Source: JAUYQR01 sp031377265
GTDB lineage: Bacteria; Pseudomonadota; Alphaproteobacteria; Rhodobacterales; Rhodobacteraceae
Direction: 5' to 3'
Length of the DNA stretch: 15,411 nucleotides
Assembly: GCF_031377265.1 (NCBI RefSeq)
Contig: NZ_JANMET010000107.1
Span: forward strand, 1-15,411
The position numbers and the translations under genes were made by a program. The notes beneath the pieces are model-generated. The model saw nothing but the letters and a program-made list of their open reading frames with translations. It had not been told where the DNA came from and made no database searches. Shown here piece by piece: positions 13,572 to 15,411 of the stretch (position 1 is the first letter of the stretch; each line of letters opens with the position of its first letter).

Positions 13572-15366
13572 AAATCGGGGCGCAGGCGCAGGTGAGCCAG
13601 CTAAAGGTAGCACTGGACACCCGCGGAGCAAGCTTTTCCAGCACCTCGGCGTGATAGGAGTTCAACCAGTCCCTCTCGCCAGGGGCAAGGTGTTGCGCCA
13701 GAACGAGACGCAGATCAAAGGGCGCGAAGGTCAGCGTTTCGAACGAAAGCTGCGCGCGACTGTCGCCCAAGGGCGCTGCTGGCTGCACCACGATCAGGTT
13801 TTCCAGTCGAATGCCGAATGCGCCTTCGCGGTAATAGCCAGGTTCATTCGACAGGATCATCCCCGGCTCCAGCGGCACATCCGACAGCCGCGACAACCGC
13901 TGCGGGCCTTCATGTACCGAAAGGAAGGCACCAACCCCGTGGCCGGTACCGTGGTCGTAGTCTTGCCCCGCAAGCCACAGCGGATAGCGCGCGATGGCGT
14001 CAAGATCGCGCCCCGCGAGACCTTGCGGCCAGCGCAGCCGGCTGATCGCAATCATGCCTTGCAGCACCCGGGTATAGCACGCGCGGGCCTCATTGCCCGG
14101 ATCGCCAATGGCGACTGTCCGGGTGATATCGGTCGTGCCGTCAACATATTGGCCGCCCGAATCAACCAGCAGCAGTTCATTGCGACCCACCGCGCGATTG
14201 GTCGCTTCGGTCACCCGGTAGTGAATGATGGCACCGTTGGGGCCAGAGCCGCTGATCGTGTCAAAGCTGATGTCATGCAGGGCGTTTGTCGCGCGGCGAA
14301 ACCCTTCCAATGCGCGGACCACCGAAATCTCGGTCAGGCCCCCGTCCGGTGACTGATTGTCAAGCCAGCACAGAAACTCCGCCATCGCCGCCCCATCGCG
14401 CAGATGCGCCTCGCGCGTTCCTGCAATTTCGGCGGGGTGCTTGCAGGCTTTTGGCAACCGGCAGGGGTCATCGCCCCAAGCAGTGGCCACACCCGCAGCG
14501 TCCAGTTCTTGTGACACCGCCAAAGGCGCCGTCGTGAGGTCAACGCGCACCGGACCGATCAACAGGCGAAGGGCTGGCACGAAACCATCAGGGGCAAGCA
14601 GCGCAACATCAGGTCCAAGATGAGCGCGCAAATCCGCGGCGAATTTGGCCGGATCTGCAAACAGGGTCACACGGGCATCGTCGTGCAAAATAGCAAAACC
14701 GTGCAAGATCGGGTTGCGTGGCACATCGGCGCCGCGAATGTTCAACAGCCAGCACAGGCTGTCCGGCAGGGTGATCACTGCTGCTCGCTGCCCGGCAAGA
14801 CGCAGGCTGGCCGCCAGTCGCGCGCGCTTGTCGGCACTGCTCTCGCCAGCCAAGGACAATGGATGCGCGAAGGCCTGCCCCTTCGGTGCGGGCGGTTGGT
14901 CCGGCCATATCAAATCGACATAGTTGCTTACCGATCTGATGGTTATGCCGGTTCCCTCAAGTTCTGCCTCAAGTCGGTCAACCTCGTCCTTTGTGTGCAG
15001 CCATGGGTCGAATCCGATGATCCCGCCAGCGCAATTGGCCCGCAGCCACTCACCGGGCCTGGTGACCGGCCACGCCACCGGGGTGAACCGCGCAAGGTCC
15101 ACCTGCACTTTCACCTGGGTGCGGTAGCGTCCGTCGACGAATACACCGGCGACGTCGGGCAGGACGATACAGAACCCGGCTGATCCAGTGAACCCGGTCA
15201 ACCATTGCAACCGCTCATCCCGTGCTGCGACATATTCCCCCTGATGGGCGTCGGCACGCGGCACCATGAAGCCGGTCAGCCCGGCCTCGGCAAGGGCTTT
15301 GCGCAAGGCTGCCAAGCGCGGCGGTCCCTGTTCGGTGGATGCAGGGCTGTCAAAGGTCTGAAACAT
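13570..15366 (-). CDS. Xaa-Pro aminopeptidase (M24B, three-domain aminopeptidase P)
   Basis: A 598-residue cytoplasmic metallopeptidase removing the N-terminal residue from peptides with proline in second position. Two creatinase-like N-terminal domains span about 15-150 and 170-310 (MVPRADAHQGEYVAARDERLQWLTGFTGSAG is the typical opening), then the M24 pita-bread domain. The five dimetal ligands match human XPNPEP1 in spacing: D402 and D413 in VDSGGQYVDGTTDITR, H476 in GTGHGVGAFLSVHEGP, E508 in SNEPGYY and E522 in GIRLENLIVV. A C-terminal extension of about 60 residues ends TCACAPI. The length of about 600 matches the eukaryotic-like three-domain class, not the roughly 440-residue E. coli PepP. 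The ATG at 15366 follows GGGGA by eight bases. The gene heads an operon with the DUF427 gene. Identification is firm. Confidence 0.96.
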   Translation of the reverse strand: MFQTFDSPASTEQGPPRLAALRKALAEAGLTGFMVPRADAHQGEYVAARDERLQWLTGFTGSAGFCIVLPDVAGVFVDGRYRTQVKVQVDLARFTPVAWPVTRPGEWLRANCAGGIIGFDPWLHTKDEVDRLEAELEGTGITIRSVSNYVDLIWPDQPPAPKGQAFAHPLSLAGESSADKRARLAASLRLAGQRAAVITLPDSLCWLLNIRGADVPRNPILHGFAILHDDARVTLFADPAKFAADLRAHLGPDVALLAPDGFVPALRLLIGPVRVDLTTAPLAVSQELDAAGVATAWGDDPCRLPKACKHPAEIAGTREAHLRDGAAMAEFLCWLDNQSPDGGLTEISVVRALEGFRRATNALHDISFDTISGSGPNGAIIHYRVTEATNRAVGRNELLLVDSGGQYVDGTTDITRTVAIGDPGNEARACYTRVLQGMIAISRLRWPQGLAGRDLDAIARYPLWLAGQDYDHGTGHGVGAFLSVHEGPQRLSRLSDVPLEPGMILSNEPGYYREGAFGIRLENLIVVQPAAPLGDSRAQLSFETLTFAPFDLRLVLAQHLAPGERDWLNSYHAEVLEKLAPRVSSATFSWLTCACAPI

Positions 15367-15411
15367 GCAGATTTCCCCTTTTGAAAATATCCTCGGGGGG
15401 TGAGGCGCGGC
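15367..15411 (-). promoter_or_regulatory. Upstream region of aminopeptidase P with GGGGA ribosome-binding site
   Basis: Minus-strand sequence before the ATG contains AAGGGGAAATCTGC (SD GGGGA, 8-nt spacing) and, further up, CCCCCCGAGGATATTTTC. The GAGGATATTTT motif resembles a short element I recall as frequent between genes in Rhodobacterales; TATTTT may also serve as part of a promoter. The window ends here, so a full promoter cannot be defined. Confidence 0.4.

Noticed and set aside
1..15411. CRISPR arrays, transposases, phage genes or replication origins
   Set aside because: No spaced direct repeats, no transposase or integrase motifs and no DnaA-box clusters were found on either strand.

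Overview
The window is GC-rich chromosomal DNA with strong third-position G/C bias. Gene content (a three-domain aminopeptidase P beside a DUF427 gene, purM-purN, RNase D, a stand-alone SufE, an alphaproteobacterial-style tRNA-Ile2(CAU)) and the many 1-4 bp stop/start overlaps point to an alphaproteobacterium, most likely Rhodobacterales (Rhodobacteraceae). That assignment is inferred from sequence style; no database search was possible.

Layout. (1) 1-4081, plus strand: the 3' part of a catabolic operon encoding a GMC-family FAD alcohol dehydrogenase (5' end cut off by the window), a small Dabb-domain protein, a DUF993 protein resembling dihydrodipicolinate-synthase-type aldolases, and a LacI-type repressor. 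Two junctions are 4-bp overlaps (ATGA, GTGA) and one gap is 21 bp, so they are probably co-transcribed and controlled by the repressor. The substrate is unknown. (2) 4082-4238: short convergent intergenic stretch with an 11-bp tandem repeat and a perfect inverted repeat. (3) 4239-8554, minus strand: a pair of predicted exported proteins, a vanadium-dependent haloperoxidase homologue with every vanadate-site motif intact and a CRTAC1-type beta-propeller protein (FG-GAP/VCBS-like repeats plus ASPIC/UnbV domain), overlapping by ATGA. Upstream on the same strand lies a DAO-family FAD oxidoreductase of the gamma-glutamylputrescine-oxidase type, and a tRNA-Ile2 gene precedes it. (4) 8670-9221: about 550 bp with no convincing gene; it holds the tRNA promoter, a broken signal-peptide-like frame and the purM upstream region. 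(5) 9222-12251, plus strand: purM and purN (purine biosynthesis, GTGA overlap), a strong GC hairpin, a small unexplained frame, and rnd (RNase D). (6) 12248-13234: a small lipoprotein on the minus strand, converging on rnd with overlapping stops, and a divergent sufE on the plus strand. (7) 13221-15366, minus strand: aminopeptidase P followed 7 bp later by a DUF427 gene, which converges on sufE with a 14-bp overlap.

The most interesting parts are the haloperoxidase/CRTAC1 export pair (candidate extracytoplasmic halogenation or halide-dependent oxidation system) and the GMC-Dabb-DUF993-LacI operon (candidate undescribed catabolic route). Housekeeping modules make up the right half. No CRISPR array, prophage, transposase or intact insertion sequence was seen.
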